DNA of 49,162 bases from Ignavibacteria bacterium (GTDB lineage: Bacteria; Bacteroidota; Ignavibacteria; Tepidaquicellales; Tepidaquicellaceae). The stretch is from contig JAEUSI010000006.1 of assembly GCA_016788375.1 (NCBI GenBank), positions 1 through 49,162 on the forward strand, written 5' to 3'. Shown here in pieces: positions 26,465 through 35,219 of this stretch. Numbering within the stretch: the first letter of the stretch is position 1; every line of letters starts with the position of its first letter. The translations under genes were made by a program, and so were the position numbers. Below the pieces are notes generated by a model. It saw only the letters and a list, made by a program, of their open reading frames with translations. It ran no database searches and was not told the origin of the DNA.

Positions 26465-28108
26465 ATGAGAATATTATCGGGTATAATTATGTCAATAAGT
26501 TTACTGTTTTCTGCTTCTGCAATTTATTCGCAGATTAGTTTACACTGGGTATCAAGATACAATGGAACCGAAAACTTCAGGGATGAAGGAAGGGCTGTTG
26601 CAACGGACATTGCCGGAAATATTTATGTAACCGGATTCAGCTTTAATACCGGCAGTTTCGAATATATCACGACAGTAAAATACAATACCAGCGGAGTACA
26701 GATCTGGGCAGCAGTTTACAACGGATCGGGCAACGGCAATGACAGGGCTTCCAGTATTTATCCGGACAATTCCGGAAACATATATGTCTCAGGATATGCA
26801 TCAGGTGCGGCATCTTCGAGTGATTTTGTTACTATAAAATACAATACAAACGGCATTCAGCAGTGGATATCAACCTACAACGGAACAGGAAATGCGATTG
26901 ATTATGTGAATTCCATGTCAGTAGATCAGAACGGAAATGTATATGTTACCGGACAAAGTTACGGCGGAGTCGTAACCCAGTATGATTATGCAACCGTGAA
27001 ATACAATTCAGACGGAGTACAGCAGTGGGTTACAAGATACAACGGTTCCGGCAATTCTAATGACCAGTCTGCATCAGTTGCAACTGATGTATCAGGTAAT
27101 GTATATGTTACCGGGTCAAGTTTTGAATCGTCAACATCAACTCTTGATTATGCAACCATTAAATACAATTCCAGTGGAATTCAGCAATGGATTTCATATT
27201 ACAACGGACCTGGCAACGGAATTGACGGAGCAAGTTCGGTTAAGGCAGATAACCCGGGCAATGTTTATGTAACGGGATACAGCAGGGGTTTGGGATCACA
27301 ATATGATTTTGCCACAATAAAATACAATTCATCAGGAGAACAGCAGTGGGTATCAAGACACAACGGAAATGCAAACGGAAATGACGGAGCAAACTTTATG
27401 ATTGTCGATACTGACGGAAATGTTTTTGTAAGCGGATACAGCCCGATGACAGGATTGACTAATGATATAGTATTAATTAAATATGATAATGCAGGTATAA
27501 GGCAATGGATTTCATTTTATAACGGACCTGCAAACCAGTCTGACAGTTCGCTTGCTATGGCAATGGATTCACAGGGGAATATTTGTGTTACTGGATTCAG
27601 CAACGGTTCAGGTACTTCTAAAGATTTCATCACGATATTATACAGCGGAAACGGGATACAGCAGTGGGCAATGAGATATGACAGTGAAAACAACAATGAA
27701 GATATCGCATATTCTGCGGCTTTTGATCAGCTTGGGAATGTATATGTCGCCGGTAAGAGCCCGACGGAAAACACAGCTGAAGACATAGTCACTTTAAAAT
27801 ATTCTACTCTTTCCGGCGTGTCAAATGTAATAAGCGGAGCGTCCTGGAATTTTGAATTATATGGCAACTATCCAAATCCGTTCAATCCTTCGACTAAAAT
27901 AAGTTTTACAATTCCCGAACTTTCTTTAGTGAGGCTGAGTGTTTATGATGTTCTTGGTAATAAGGTTGCAATCTTAGCTGATGAAAGACTTGCACCCGGA
28001 AATTATACAAAAGAATTCAATCCGGTAAACTTACCGGGCGGTGTTTATTTCTGTAAACTAGAAGCCGGAAATTTTACAAAGACAAGAAAAATGATTCTAG
28101 TAAAATAA
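26465..28108 (+). CDS. Secreted SBBP-repeat beta-propeller protein with T9SS sorting domain
   Basis: This 547-residue protein has a signal peptide (MRILSGIIMSISLLFSASAIYSQ). Eight tandem repeats of 51-54 residues follow (about 28-451), each of the form W-x-x-x-YNG...D..GNVYVTG.S...DYATIKYN, the SBBP/beta-propeller pattern. The C-terminal T9SS type A domain (about 465-547) begins NYPNPFNPSTKISF and ends RKMILVK. It is expected to be exported through the outer membrane and then cleaved or anchored. Function is unknown; propellers of this kind often bind glycans or proteins. It is convergent with the sulfur-amino-acid gene at 28121, 12 bp apart. Confidence 0.9.
   Translation: MRILSGIIMSISLLFSASAIYSQISLHWVSRYNGTENFRDEGRAVATDIAGNIYVTGFSFNTGSFEYITTVKYNTSGVQIWAAVYNGSGNGNDRASSIYPDNSGNIYVSGYASGAASSSDFVTIKYNTNGIQQWISTYNGTGNAIDYVNSMSVDQNGNVYVTGQSYGGVVTQYDYATVKYNSDGVQQWVTRYNGSGNSNDQSASVATDVSGNVYVTGSSFESSTSTLDYATIKYNSSGIQQWISYYNGPGNGIDGASSVKADNPGNVYVTGYSRGLGSQYDFATIKYNSSGEQQWVSRHNGNANGNDGANFMIVDTDGNVFVSGYSPMTGLTNDIVLIKYDNAGIRQWISFYNGPANQSDSSLAMAMDSQGNICVTGFSNGSGTSKDFITILYSGNGIQQWAMRYDSENNNEDIAYSAAFDQLGNVYVAGKSPTENTAEDIVTLKYSTLSGVSNVISGASWNFELYGNYPNPFNPSTKISFTIPELSLVRLSVYDVLGNKVAILADERLAPGNYTKEFNPVNLPGGVYFCKLEAGNFTKTRKMILVK
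26546..27817 (+). repeat. Eight tandem ~159-bp SBBP coding repeats
   Basis: The repeats begin at the Trp codons of residues 28, 81, 134, 188, 242, 295, 348 and 401. They are diverged at DNA level but share GGAAATGTATATGT-like and AAATACAATTC-like blocks. Odd copies from the third on start WIS and even copies start WA or WV, suggesting a two-repeat unit of about 320 bp. Confidence 0.8.
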
Positions 28109-28120
28109 CCCGAAACTGTT

Positions 28121-29260
28121 TTAAAGCATGCTCAGCGCTTTTCCAACATCATCTGTAAGATCATCCGTGTCTTCAATACCAACAGATAATCTTACCAGTC
28201 CGTCCGTCAGTCCGAACTTGTCCCTGAGTTCCTTCGGAACGCTACCGTGTGTCATTGAAACGGGATGACATACAAGTGATTCGACTCCGCCGAGAGATTC
28301 TGCTATCTGAAATATTTCAAGGGAATTGCAGAAAATAACGGCATTGTCATACGAACCGAGTTCGAGTGAAATTATTCCTCCTGATCCCCGCATCTGCTTT
28401 TTGGAAAGTTCATACTGCGGATGACTACTGACTCCAGGATAATAAATCTTTTTAACTTTTTTATTGCCTTCTATAGATGAACATATAGCAAGAGCATTCT
28501 CATTATGAGCTTTCATTCTCTGAGCCAGGGTTTTTGTTGATCTCATTACAAGCCAGCAGTCAAAAGGCGACGGAACCGCTCCTGCAGAATTCTGTATAAA
28601 CTTAAGCTTCTCTGCAATTTTATCGTCGGAAGTCACAAGACATCCTCCGATAACATCACTGTGTCCGTTAATGTATTTTGTTGTGCTGTGAAGAACGATA
28701 TCAATTCCCAAGTCAAGAGGATTCTGAAAATAAGGGCTCATAAAAGTATTGTCGGTGCATGTCAGAATATTTTTACTTTTTGCAAATTCACTCAGAGCTT
28801 TCAGGTCTGTAATATTAAGCATCGGATTTGTCGGAGTCTCAACATAAATAAACCTTGTATTGTCTTTCAGCGCTTTCTTTGTTTGATTAATGTCCGAAGT
28901 GTCAACATAAGTAAATTCCAATCCGTAATTACTTATTATCTGTTCGAATAATCTGTATGTCCCGCCGTAAACATTATTTGTGCAAATTACATGATCACCC
29001 GGGCTGAACAGAGTAATGACCGACTGAACTGCTGCCATTCCTGAAGAAAAGCAGAATCCGTATTTACCGTTTTCAAGAGCAGCTAAATTGTTTTCCAGAG
29101 CTGACCTGGTGGGATTTATTGTCCTTCCGTAATCAAATCCTTTTGTTTCACCAAGCTTATCATTTGAATAAGTAGATGTCTGAAAAATAGGAGTAATTAC
29201 AGCTCCGGTAGTTTCTTCGGGATGCTGTCCCGCATGTATCTGTTTGGTCGCAAATTTCAT
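28121..29260 (-). CDS. Cystathionine gamma-lyase / gamma-synthase (PLP enzyme)
   Basis: The 379-residue protein is a Cys/Met-metabolism PLP enzyme. It has the PLP lysine K195 in HSTTKYINGHSD, the R-x-x-NPTR motif (GRTINPTRSALE), YGGTYRLFE, and LGGVESLVCHP near the C-terminus. The same fold catalyses cystathionine gamma-synthesis or gamma-cleavage, and sequence alone does not separate them. The gene directly upstream (45 bp) encodes cystathionine beta-synthase, so the pair most likely runs reverse transsulfuration: homocysteine plus serine to cystathionine, then to cysteine. Cytoplasmic. Confidence 0.9.
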   Translation of the reverse strand: MKFATKQIHAGQHPEETTGAVITPIFQTSTYSNDKLGETKGFDYGRTINPTRSALENNLAALENGKYGFCFSSGMAAVQSVITLFSPGDHVICTNNVYGGTYRLFEQIISNYGLEFTYVDTSDINQTKKALKDNTRFIYVETPTNPMLNITDLKALSEFAKSKNILTCTDNTFMSPYFQNPLDLGIDIVLHSTTKYINGHSDVIGGCLVTSDDKIAEKLKFIQNSAGAVPSPFDCWLVMRSTKTLAQRMKAHNENALAICSSIEGNKKVKKIYYPGVSSHPQYELSKKQMRGSGGIISLELGSYDNAVIFCNSLEIFQIAESLGGVESLVCHPVSMTHGSVPKELRDKFGLTDGLVRLSVGIEDTDDLTDDVGKALSML

Positions 29261-29305
29261 CTGAACACTTTTAATGATTAATAAATATAATTGTCAAAAA
29301 CTCTT

Positions 29306-30664
29306 TTATACAAAATCCAGCACGTCGTATCTGTTCAGTATTCCCTTTATATTTCCGTGCTGTGAAACAAGAACTGCATTTTCTTTCTGCAGCATTTCAA
29401 GTGCTTTTACAAAGGGAGTGTCATAATCAATTGTTGGAAGTTTACTGTCCATAATATCCTTTACATTTTTTCCGGAAATTGTTCTGTCACTGATAACCTT
29501 GTCAATAATTCCCGATTCTTTTATTGAACCGACGCTTTCTGTCCCGTCAATTACCGGAAGCACGGAAAGATTGTATTTGTCCATGAGTTCGAGCGCTTCA
29601 AATACTTTATCCGAACTCTTTGCCGAGATCAGTCCAGGTACTACAGCTGTTCTCTTTGTTTGAAATACCTGTCCCGTCGTAATCAAATCCGGATTCATCA
29701 GCCTTTTTTCTCTTAACCATTCATCTGAATGATATTTTGACAAATATCTCTCACCTGTATCACAGACAATAAAAACCACAACAGCATTTTCATCTAGAGT
29801 TTTTGCAAGTTCGACTGCAGCATAAGCAATCGTTCCGGTAGATCCTCCGCAGAATATCCCTTCTTCCCTTGCAAGTCTAAGACACATGTCGACAGAATCT
29901 TTGTCATTAACATTTATAATTTCATCTATATACTGAAACATTACATTATCCGGCATTACATCCTGACCGATACCTTCAATAAGATATGGTATTGGTTCCG
30001 GTGAACATCCTGTTTCCTTTACAACTTTAAAAATTGATCCGTACGGATCAGCACCTATGATTTTTATACCCGGATTTTTTTCCTTCAGATATTTACCCGT
30101 TCCGCTGATGGTTCCTCCCGTACCCACTCCTGCAATAAAGTGTGTTACTTTTCCGTCAGTATCTTCCCAAATCTCAGGTCCTGTTGATTTATAATGTGCA
30201 TCCGGATTTGCAGAGTTCGAATACTGATAAAGGAAAAGAGAATTCGGAATTTCCTTTGAAAGTCTTTCGGCGACATAAACATAATGATCAGGTTCGCCGT
30301 ACTTGGCTGATACGGGTTGTATCACAACTTCCGCTCCGAGTGCTTTCAGATAATTGTTTTTCTCTTTTGATGCTTTATCCGTCATTACAAAAATTGTTCT
30401 GTAACCTTTCAATGCAGCAACTAGAGCTAGACCTATGCCTGTATTCCCGCTTGTTGCTTCAATTATAGTCCCGCCGGGTTTCAGCAGTCCCTTTCGTTCC
30501 GCATCTTCAATCATATTAAGACCGATTCTGTCTTTTACGCTGCCACCGGGATTAAGGGATTCCATTTTAGCCAAAACAGTTGCTTTAATTCCTTTTGTGA
30601 CTTTATTGAGTTTGACCAGCGGAGTTTTTCCGATCAGTTCTAATACATTATTATAATATTTCAT
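29306..30664 (-). CDS. cbs: Cystathionine beta-synthase with C-terminal CBS domain pair
   Basis: The 452-residue protein joins a PLP domain of the cysteine-synthase fold (PLP lysine K44 in NPGGSVKDR; SGNTGIGLA; GTGGTISGTGKYLK) to two C-terminal CBS motifs (about 335-452). The CBS pair is what distinguishes it from a plain CysK, and in other CBS enzymes such modules bind adenosyl ligands. The enzyme condenses serine with homocysteine. It precedes the gamma-lyase/synthase gene in the same operon. No SAM riboswitch is visible in the 75-bp gap upstream. Use of O-acetylserine as substrate cannot be excluded. Confidence 0.9.
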   Translation of the reverse strand: MKYYNNVLELIGKTPLVKLNKVTKGIKATVLAKMESLNPGGSVKDRIGLNMIEDAERKGLLKPGGTIIEATSGNTGIGLALVAALKGYRTIFVMTDKASKEKNNYLKALGAEVVIQPVSAKYGEPDHYVYVAERLSKEIPNSLFLYQYSNSANPDAHYKSTGPEIWEDTDGKVTHFIAGVGTGGTISGTGKYLKEKNPGIKIIGADPYGSIFKVVKETGCSPEPIPYLIEGIGQDVMPDNVMFQYIDEIINVNDKDSVDMCLRLAREEGIFCGGSTGTIAYAAVELAKTLDENAVVVFIVCDTGERYLSKYHSDEWLREKRLMNPDLITTGQVFQTKRTAVVPGLISAKSSDKVFEALELMDKYNLSVLPVIDGTESVGSIKESGIIDKVISDRTISGKNVKDIMDSKLPTIDYDTPFVKALEMLQKENAVLVSQHGNIKGILNRYDVLDFV

Positions 30665-30739
30665 CTGATTTATTATAAATTATTTTATCTAATTCAGTTA
30701 ATTGGTTTGCTCTCCCTTGCATTAACTCTGTCATTAAAA

Positions 30740-32305
30740 TCAGACAGGTCTCATCAGCGGAAAGAATATTACATCCCTGATGGATTGTGAATCTGTAAGC
30801 AGCATTACAAGCCTGTCAACGCCGAGTCCGACTCCGGTAGTCGGAGGCATTCCTACTTCAATCGCATTGATGAAATCTTCATCAAGAGGATGAGTTTCCT
30901 CTTCGCCGCCGCGTCCTCTTTCCACCTGCTGTTCAAGCAGGCTTCTCTGCAAAACAGGATCATTAAGCTCTGTATAGGAATTTCCCATTTCCCATTTGTA
31001 AATATAAGGCTCAAATCTTTCGGCAAATATCACCTGCTCTGGATTTTTTTTCATTTCTTCAAGATCTGAAAGCGAATACTCCCGGAGCTGCTTACACAAT
31101 GGAGTTGTGTCAATCGGGAAGTCATATACAAATACTGGCTGAATAAGATCTTCCTCGCAGGATTCTTCAAAAAGATTTGCAATCAGAAGACCTTTGCTGT
31201 GTGAAATTTTAGGATCGAAATTAATTCCGTTTGTATTCATATAATTAATTATCTCATCTTTTTTCATTTTCATGATGTCAATGCCGAGTTTATTTTCAAT
31301 CGCTTCTGTCATCCTTATTCTTTTCCAAGGACGCTTAAAGTCAAGTTCGGTTTCACCGTACATGATTTTTGAAGCTCCGTGAATGTCAATGCAGGCTTTT
31401 TCAACGACTTCTTCAAACATATTCATGCTGTCGTAATAATCTCCGTATGCCTGATACCATTCCACCTGTGTAAATTCCGGATTATGTGTTCTGTCAATGC
31501 CTTCATTCCTGAAATCCCTGACGAATTCATAAACACGGTTAAATCCCCCGACTATCAGACGCTTTAAATAAAGTTCGTTCGAAATTCTCAGATAAAGATC
31601 AATATCGAGTGCATTGTGATGTGTTACAAACGGCTTTGCGTTTGCGCCGCCGTAAATTGTCTGAAGCGTCGGTGTCTCAACTTCAAAAAAGCTGTTGCTT
31701 TCAAGCGTTCTTTTAATCGACTGTATTATCTTTGTACGTTTAATAAAAGTATTTTTTACATTTTCATTTACAATCAGGTCAATATATCTCTGTCTGTAAC
31801 GCAGCTCAACATCAGCAAATGCATCGTACACAATTTTTTCTCCTGCTTCGGTAACTTCTTCTTTTACAACAGGCAGCGGCTGAACGGATTTTGTAAGCAG
31901 CTGATATGAAAGTGCATGAACTGAAACTTCTCCTGTCTTCGTTCTGAAAGGATATCCCGAAACTCCGATGATATCTCCAATGTCAAGAAGTCTGAATACG
32001 CTGTATGATTCATCTCCGACATCATCTTTCCTTATATAAATCTGAATCCTGCCGGTTTCATCCTTTATATGACAGAATGTCGCTTTTCCCATCTTTCTGA
32101 TTGCCATTATTCTTCCTGCAACAGAAACTACAACTTTTTTCTGTTTCTCTTTTTCTTCGTCGTTTTCGGGATCTGTGAAACCGTCTATAATGCTTTTAGA
32201 ATCAGTTGTAACATCAAATCTGTGAGGGTATGGATTAATCCCGAGTTTTTTTATTTCTTCTAATTCTTCTAATCTTCTTTTGATTAGTTCGTTTTGTTCT
32301 GACAA
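30740..32305 (-). CDS. lysS: Lysyl-tRNA synthetase, class II
   Basis: This enzyme charges tRNA-Lys. The 521-residue protein has the N-terminal OB-fold anticodon-binding domain (VAGRIMAIRKMGKATFCHIKDETGRIQ). The class II core carries motif 2 (FRNEGIDRTHNPEFTQVEWYQAY) and motif 3 (GVGLGVDRLVMLL near the C-terminus), ending IRDVIFFPLMRP as is usual. Length is normal. It follows rluB by 30 bp on the same strand and so probably belongs to the scpA-scpB-rluB-lysS run. Confidence 0.97.
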   Translation of the reverse strand: MSEQNELIKRRLEELEEIKKLGINPYPHRFDVTTDSKSIIDGFTDPENDEEKEKQKKVVVSVAGRIMAIRKMGKATFCHIKDETGRIQIYIRKDDVGDESYSVFRLLDIGDIIGVSGYPFRTKTGEVSVHALSYQLLTKSVQPLPVVKEEVTEAGEKIVYDAFADVELRYRQRYIDLIVNENVKNTFIKRTKIIQSIKRTLESNSFFEVETPTLQTIYGGANAKPFVTHHNALDIDLYLRISNELYLKRLIVGGFNRVYEFVRDFRNEGIDRTHNPEFTQVEWYQAYGDYYDSMNMFEEVVEKACIDIHGASKIMYGETELDFKRPWKRIRMTEAIENKLGIDIMKMKKDEIINYMNTNGINFDPKISHSKGLLIANLFEESCEEDLIQPVFVYDFPIDTTPLCKQLREYSLSDLEEMKKNPEQVIFAERFEPYIYKWEMGNSYTELNDPVLQRSLLEQQVERGRGGEEETHPLDEDFINAIEVGMPPTTGVGLGVDRLVMLLTDSQSIRDVIFFPLMRPV

Positions 32306-32335
32306 ATATGTTTTTACCTTTCTATGTAATTTGAT

Positions 32336-33415
32336 CTATTTCTTTTTTTTATATTTCCTTTTTATGTCAATGTTAATATTTCCTGCACGGACTCTGTCCG
32401 ATTTCTTATAATCCTTTTTGAATTCTTTCCTGTCTTTTCTATCATTTAAACTTCCTTTGGTTCCTGTTTTATTATATCCGTTGCTTTCTTTCTGACTATT
32501 TATTTTCTTAAATCCAAGTTCAATACCTCTGTCTTCATGACGTTTTTTATTAAAACCCAGTATTTTATCTTTTCTTTCAACGGAAGATTCAGTTTTCTTA
32601 AAACGGTTTTTCCTTTCTCCGATTTTGAATTTATCATCAGCTTTTCTGTATCTTCTTTTCCTGTCGCCTGAAGATTTTACATAATTTTCAGGAGTATCTT
32701 TAACAATTTTATTCAGTGCGGAAATTTCTTCGGATGTAAGATATCTCCATTCTCCTTCTTTAAGTCCGCCGAGATTTAATCCGGCATATTCAATTCTTCT
32801 GAGAACTCTTACAAAGTAGCCGAAGTGTTCGAACATATTATGAATCTGTCTGTTTCGTCCTTCATGAATTGATATGGTTAATCTTAGATAATCATTGGTT
32901 TTCGGAAACTTAATAATGGCAGGTGCGGTCATTACACCTTCAATTTTTATACCTCCGGTCAGTTTCAGTCTGTGCTTTTCTTCAAGAGGTCTTGAGAGTT
33001 CTGCATAGTATGTTTTATATACCTTGCTTTTCGGGTTCATTAATTTATTAGCAAGTCCGCCGTCATTTGTAAGCAAAAGCAGTCCGGATGTGCCGTAATC
33101 CAGTCTTCCGACAGGAAAAATCTTCTGATTGATATTTATCAGATCTATAACCGTAGTCCTTTTTTTCTCATCTGAAACAGAAGTGATTACACCCTGAGGC
33201 TTGTACAGCAATATGTAAATTTTTTTTGTATCGGGTTTTATATGTTCTCCGTCGACAGAAACCTTATCAGTTTCAGGATTGATTTTATAGCCGAGTTCGG
33301 TAACTGTCTTTCTGTTAACAGTAACTCTTCCTTGTTCAATGAGCTCATCAATCTTTCTCCTTGAAAGCAAACCGTTTGATGCTATGAATTTATTAAGTCT
33401 TACGGATGATTCCAT
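32336..33415 (-). CDS. rluB: 23S rRNA pseudouridine synthase of the RsuA/RluB family
   Basis: The 359-residue protein has an N-terminal S4 RNA-binding domain (RLNKFIASNGLLSRRKIDELI) and the pseudouridine synthase core with catalytic D106 in GRLDYGTSGLLLL. From about residue 240 a 120-residue tail, very rich in Lys and Arg, follows and ends IKRKYKKKK. Such tails occur in Bacteroidota relatives and probably bind RNA. The likely target is the 23S rRNA position modified by RluB, but RsuA- or RluF-type specificity cannot be ruled out. Its ATG directly abuts the scpB stop (TGA-ATG), so translation is coupled. lysS follows. Confidence 0.92.
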   Translation of the reverse strand: MESSVRLNKFIASNGLLSRRKIDELIEQGRVTVNRKTVTELGYKINPETDKVSVDGEHIKPDTKKIYILLYKPQGVITSVSDEKKRTTVIDLININQKIFPVGRLDYGTSGLLLLTNDGGLANKLMNPKSKVYKTYYAELSRPLEEKHRLKLTGGIKIEGVMTAPAIIKFPKTNDYLRLTISIHEGRNRQIHNMFEHFGYFVRVLRRIEYAGLNLGGLKEGEWRYLTSEEISALNKIVKDTPENYVKSSGDRKRRYRKADDKFKIGERKNRFKKTESSVERKDKILGFNKKRHEDRGIELGFKKINSQKESNGYNKTGTKGSLNDRKDRKEFKKDYKKSDRVRAGNINIDIKRKYKKKK

Positions 33416-34234
33416 TCAGATTATACTCCCGCCGTCCGTTTTGTCTTCTCCGGACGTTTCATTAATGCTGTGAATGTTTTCTCCGTCTGAAATATTACGG
33501 AATTCTTCATCCTCCGTCTTTTCCGGATTTTCATATTCATTTTCTTCATCAGCATATTCCGGATTATCAGGGGAATTATCACTTGTAAGGAGTTCAAGCT
33601 GATGTCCGGTTTCGTTGACACTGCCGGATTCGGGACTGTTAACGGAATTAAACAGCTCAATGTCTGCTTCAGTTATTCCCTCTATTTCCTGATTCTTCAG
33701 TATCTCGTTGATTTCTTTAAGCTTCGGCAGATCATCAAGTGAATTAAGCCCGAGCAGTTTAAGAAATGTTTTAGTCGTTCCGTAAAGAATCGGTCTGCCG
33801 GGGGAATCAGCTCTTCCGGTAATTGTAATCAGATCTTTTTCGAGGAGCGAGTTAACGATGTAGTCAACATTCACACCGCGTATGAATTCAATCTCGGATC
33901 TTGTTATCGGCTGTTTGTATGCAATTATAGAAAGTGATTCAAGCGCTGACTGCGACAGTTTTTTCTTTTGCTTGTCTTCAAAAAGTTTTCCGATAAATCT
34001 GCCGTATTCTTTCCTTGTTGCAAAAGTGTAACCTCCTGCAATGCTCAGTATCTCAAACGGCTTGCTGTTTATCAGATATTCTTCGTTAAGTAATTTAACT
34101 GATTCTTCTATTTCTGATATGCTTATTCTGACTCCGCTTCTGTCTGTGATATCCTTTATCTGTTTCGGAGTGATCTCATCTTCCGAAGCAAAGATCATTG
34201 ACTCGACAATATTCTTAATTTCCGTGCTGATCAA
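33416..34234 (-). CDS. scpB: Segregation and condensation protein B
   Basis: ScpB is the winged-helix partner of ScpA in the SMC condensin complex. The first ~185 residues have the family sequence: VESMIFASEDEITPKQI, GGYTFATRKEYGRFI, LSQSALESLSIIAYKQPITRSEIEFIRGVNVDYIV and GRADSPGRPILYGTTKTFL. The last ~85 residues are acidic and low-complexity, probably disordered. The gene overlaps the end of scpA by 20 bp, indicating tight coupling, and rluB starts directly after its stop. The scpA-scpB-rluB order is conserved in many bacteria. Confidence 0.95.
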   Translation of the reverse strand: MISTEIKNIVESMIFASEDEITPKQIKDITDRSGVRISISEIEESVKLLNEEYLINSKPFEILSIAGGYTFATRKEYGRFIGKLFEDKQKKKLSQSALESLSIIAYKQPITRSEIEFIRGVNVDYIVNSLLEKDLITITGRADSPGRPILYGTTKTFLKLLGLNSLDDLPKLKEINEILKNQEIEGITEADIELFNSVNSPESGSVNETGHQLELLTSDNSPDNPEYADEENEYENPEKTEDEEFRNISDGENIHSINETSGEDKTDGGSII

Positions 34235-35039
34235 CAGGCTCCTCCGTCCTTCTTTTCAGATAAAATTTTTCCATATCATTGTTAAGTATTATAATCTCAA
34301 TTATTCCTTCAAGAGCCATCTGAAGCAATGCAAGAAATATGCAGATAATTCTGAGCTTTTCATTTACTCCGTAAATAAGCTCGGAAAATTCAGGGTTATG
34401 ATTTTCATCAATAAAATTCAAAATAAAATCTCTCTGATTTTCCGGAGTAATGTCAAGCAGTTCGATCGGATGCACAACTTCTTTCCTGACACTTGAAATT
34501 ACTCTTTTGTATGCTTTTATAAGATTAAAAACAGTAACGTTACTTAGACTCAGATCTGTTTCGAAATTTGTTTCGGTTTCCTTTGCATCGTTTCCGAAAT
34601 TACTTCTGAAAACTCTTTTTCTCTGCTCGGTTTCAAGTTCGGCAATCTGCTCCGATACATCCTTGAATCTTTTATATTCGAGAAGTTTCCTTACAAGCGC
34701 AAGTCTCGGGTCTTCTTCTTCAACAAGATTACCCGATTCGTCAACCTGCGGTATGAGCATTCTCGCTTTTATTTTCATCAGTTCCGAAGCCATTACGAGA
34801 AATTCTCCCGCCAGCTCAATGTCAAGCTTTGACATGAAATTAATATATTCGAGAAAATCTTTTGTGATTTTGGAAATGGGTATGTTGTAAATATCAAGGT
34901 CATCTACTTTCACAAAGTGAAGAAGTATATCCATCGGACCTTCAAATTCAGTGAGCCGGGCTCTGTAATCGGAAGAATAAAAAAATTTTTCCCCACTGTT
35001 CAGTCCGCTGTTTACAGTATTGTCGTTTGTTTCAGTCAT
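34215..35039 (-). CDS. scpA: Segregation and condensation protein A
   Basis: ScpA is the kleisin that bridges the SMC heads in chromosome condensation. The 274-residue protein shows the N-terminal kleisin signature FEGPMDILLHFVKVDDLDIYNIPISKIT, then ASELMKIKARMLIP, and a C-terminal winged-helix region ending with LALLQMALEGIIEI. Its first ~25 residues are polar and likely flexible. It leads the minus-strand run scpA-scpB-rluB-lysS-cbs and is divergent from the Wzi-like gene at 35220. No smc gene is in the window. Confidence 0.95.
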   Translation of the reverse strand: MTETNDNTVNSGLNSGEKFFYSSDYRARLTEFEGPMDILLHFVKVDDLDIYNIPISKITKDFLEYINFMSKLDIELAGEFLVMASELMKIKARMLIPQVDESGNLVEEEDPRLALVRKLLEYKRFKDVSEQIAELETEQRKRVFRSNFGNDAKETETNFETDLSLSNVTVFNLIKAYKRVISSVRKEVVHPIELLDITPENQRDFILNFIDENHNPEFSELIYGVNEKLRIICIFLALLQMALEGIIEIIILNNDMEKFYLKRRTEEPVDQHGN

Positions 35040-35219
35040 TTGAATTTAATATACTAAACTGACACTGCAAATTAAATGAAGTTGAATCAGATTATCTGAA
35101 AATATTATGTCTTATTCATGCTGCCATCACCGTTTGTTAACATGTAAAAAAAATTATTCAGTCAACTGAATTTAAATACAGAATAAATTTATTTACTTTG
35201 CTTCAATAAAATTAACTGA

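Noticed and set aside
26546-27817. Regular repeats resembling a CRISPR array
   Set aside because: The ~159-bp units are diverged, in frame and encode SBBP propeller blades; there are no identical short repeats with spacers and no cas genes.
29306-30739. SAM riboswitch or S-box control of the cystathionine genes
   Set aside because: The 75-bp gap upstream of cbs is too short and lacks the conserved core; transcription probably continues from lysS.
34041-34496. 151-codon plus-strand frame across the scpA/scpB junction
   Set aside because: Antisense to two conserved genes with tight overlap; composition is not protein-like.
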